Below are positions 20,258 to 21,120 of a stretch of DNA of 21,120 nt, piece after piece (within the stretch, counting starts at the first letter, position 1; the number at the start of each line of letters is the position of its first letter). The stretch covers positions 1 to 21,120 of the forward strand of contig USHE01000009.1 of the NCBI GenBank assembly GCA_900554385.1, given 5' to 3'. The stretch comes from an uncultured bacterium (lineage in GTDB: Bacteria > Cyanobacteriota > Vampirovibrionia > Gastranaerophilales > Gastranaerophilaceae). The translations under genes and the position numbers were made by a program. The notes beneath the pieces are model-generated. The model did no database searches. It worked only from the letters and a program-made list of their open reading frames with translations, and had not been told where the DNA came from.

Positions 20258-21027
20258 TGGAAATTTCAAGTGTTAATAATGAGCTGGTAAAAGAAACCGT
20301 AAAGTTACAGCAAAAAAAATATCGTGATAAAACCTGCAAGTTTATACTGGAAGGTGAAAAGTCTGTTAAAGAAGCTTTTGAAGCCGGTATTGAGATTGAA
20401 AATGTTTTTGTATTGGCAGAAAAATCTTTTTTGTATTCATACTTGAAAGAGAAATTGATTTTGACAAATACTGCAGTATTAAAGAAAATTTCGACAACAG
20501 ATACAGCTCCTGAAGTTGTGGCAGTTGCAAAACAAAAAGTGTATGATAAAAAAGTTCTCGAAAAATGCAAGAAAGTTGTCCTGCTTGAAAATATTAGAGA
20601 TTTAGGAAACCTCGGCACAATCCTGCGTTCATCAGTGGCATTTGGTGCGGATGCCGTTGTCTTGTACGGAGATTGCGCCGATTTGTATAATCCTAAATGT
20701 GTGCGTTCATCTGTCGGAAATTTGTGGAAAATCCCTGTACTGCAAATTAAGGAGTTTGATGAACTTAAAGTCTTTGATGCTTTTGAACGTATTGCAACTT
20801 TGCCGAGAGCAAAGACTTATTTGAAAGATTTTAAATTGAACCTCCCTTCTCTTGTTATGTTTGGCAGTGAAGCAGACGGATTAAGCCCTCAATTAGTGGA
20901 GTTTTCTAATCGTGAGGTGAAAATTGAGATGGCAAGTTCCGTTGAGTCACTTAATTTAAGTGTTTCATGTGCCGTTGTATTATATGAGCTTTTCTTTGAA
21001 GAACTTGTTCAACATCATATTTCATGA
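20257..21027 (+). CDS. SpoU/TrmH-family RNA 2'-O-methyltransferase
   Basis: A 256-residue SPOUT methyltransferase. Residues 1-100 form the RNA-binding domain typical of rRNA enzymes of the TrmH/RlmB type (MEISSVNNELVKETVKLQQK, KFILEGEKSVKEAFEAGI). The catalytic domain has motif 1 (LLENIRDLGNLGTILRSSVA), motif 2 (VMFGSEADGLSPQL) and motif 3 (SSVESLNLSVSCAVVLYELF), which build the SAM-binding trefoil knot. Targets cannot be assigned from sequence; 2'-O-ribose methylation of rRNA or tRNA is expected. The gene starts at GTG 20257 with GAGG 7 bases upstream, and overlaps the pepP stop by one base, so it is the third gene of this operon. Confidence 0.9.
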   Translation: MEISSVNNELVKETVKLQQKKYRDKTCKFILEGEKSVKEAFEAGIEIENVFVLAEKSFLYSYLKEKLILTNTAVLKKISTTDTAPEVVAVAKQKVYDKKVLEKCKKVVLLENIRDLGNLGTILRSSVAFGADAVVLYGDCADLYNPKCVRSSVGNLWKIPVLQIKEFDELKVFDAFERIATLPRAKTYLKDFKLNLPSLVMFGSEADGLSPQLVEFSNREVKIEMASSVESLNLSVSCAVVLYELFFEELVQHHIS

Positions 21028-21120
21028 CAATTAATATTTTCCCCTGAACATTTCAGTAATCATGCTTTAGACAAGATGGGCAAACCAAGACGTGGGCTTT
21101 ACGAAAATTTTGTTGATAAA
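21028..21120 (+). other. Right edge: open frame running off the window, unassigned
   Basis: After the methyltransferase stop, a frame continues open to the edge and reads NHALDKMGKPRRGLYENFVD (first possible ATG 21076, no binding site seen). An ATG overlapping the stop (21024) ends after seven codons. A further gene may start here, but too little is visible to say which. Confidence 0.25.

Noticed and set aside
1..21120. CRISPR arrays, insertion sequences or rRNA genes
   Set aside because: No regularly spaced direct repeats with spacers, no transposase gene and no rRNA-like segments were seen.

Overview
The DNA is AT-rich, with short intergenic gaps and mostly strong AAGGAG-type ribosome binding sites. 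The gene content points to an anaerobic, probably gut-associated bacterium: GTP cyclohydrolase IB (FolE2), a TrhP-type U32 protein, an M49-like metalloprotease, a compact group-2-like sigma factor and several secreted or anchored proteins. The style, including the N-terminus of the M49-like protein, reminds me of non-photosynthetic cyanobacterial relatives (Gastranaerophilales/Melainabacteria). That is an inference from gene style, not a proven placement.

Region 1 (1 to about 7036) is the integrase-proximal end of an integrated prophage. All its genes read leftward on the minus strand. Starting from the attachment site they are: tyrosine integrase, a large regulator with a LuxR-like C-terminal helix-turn-helix, an excisionase-like HTH protein, a DUF6291-type replication protein with origin-like repeats inside its gene, a DnaB-type helicase, a short sliding-clamp-like protein, a RusA resolvase, a 56-residue ORF, a KGG-type small-terminase-like protein, and the start of a tail tape-measure protein that runs off the left edge. 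The host junction is the 3' half of a CAU-anticodon tRNA (6991-7036) followed by that tRNA's terminator. The intact tRNA copy should lie beyond the left edge. No capsid, portal or large-terminase gene lies between the small-terminase-like gene and the tape measure.

Region 2 (7037-8786) has a predicted cloverleaf-shaped small RNA with its own promoter, an orphan membrane-anchored histidine kinase and a small cupin protein.

Region 3 (8790-12908) is a leftward cluster. TrhP, a YqeG-type HAD phosphatase and a maltose/galactoside acetyltransferase form an operon. Next come a 44-residue membrane peptide on the plus strand, a secreted protein of unknown function and a sigma-70 family factor. A candidate operator lies between the sigma gene and a divergent thioredoxin-like gene.

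Region 4 (13126-18021) holds a membrane-anchored thioredoxin-like protein and folE2 rightward, then leftward an M49-like metalloprotease, rlmH, an MscS channel and tRNA-Gly(UCC).

Region 5 (18022-21120) has a structured RNA candidate ending in an intrinsic terminator. It is followed by a tight rightward operon of parvulin, an aminopeptidase P interrupted by an in-frame TAA, and a SpoU/TrmH RNA methyltransferase. Three minus-strand genes (trhP, the secreted protein and the M49-like protease) have a -10 box only 6-7 bases before the ATG and no Shine-Dalgarno, so they look leaderless.
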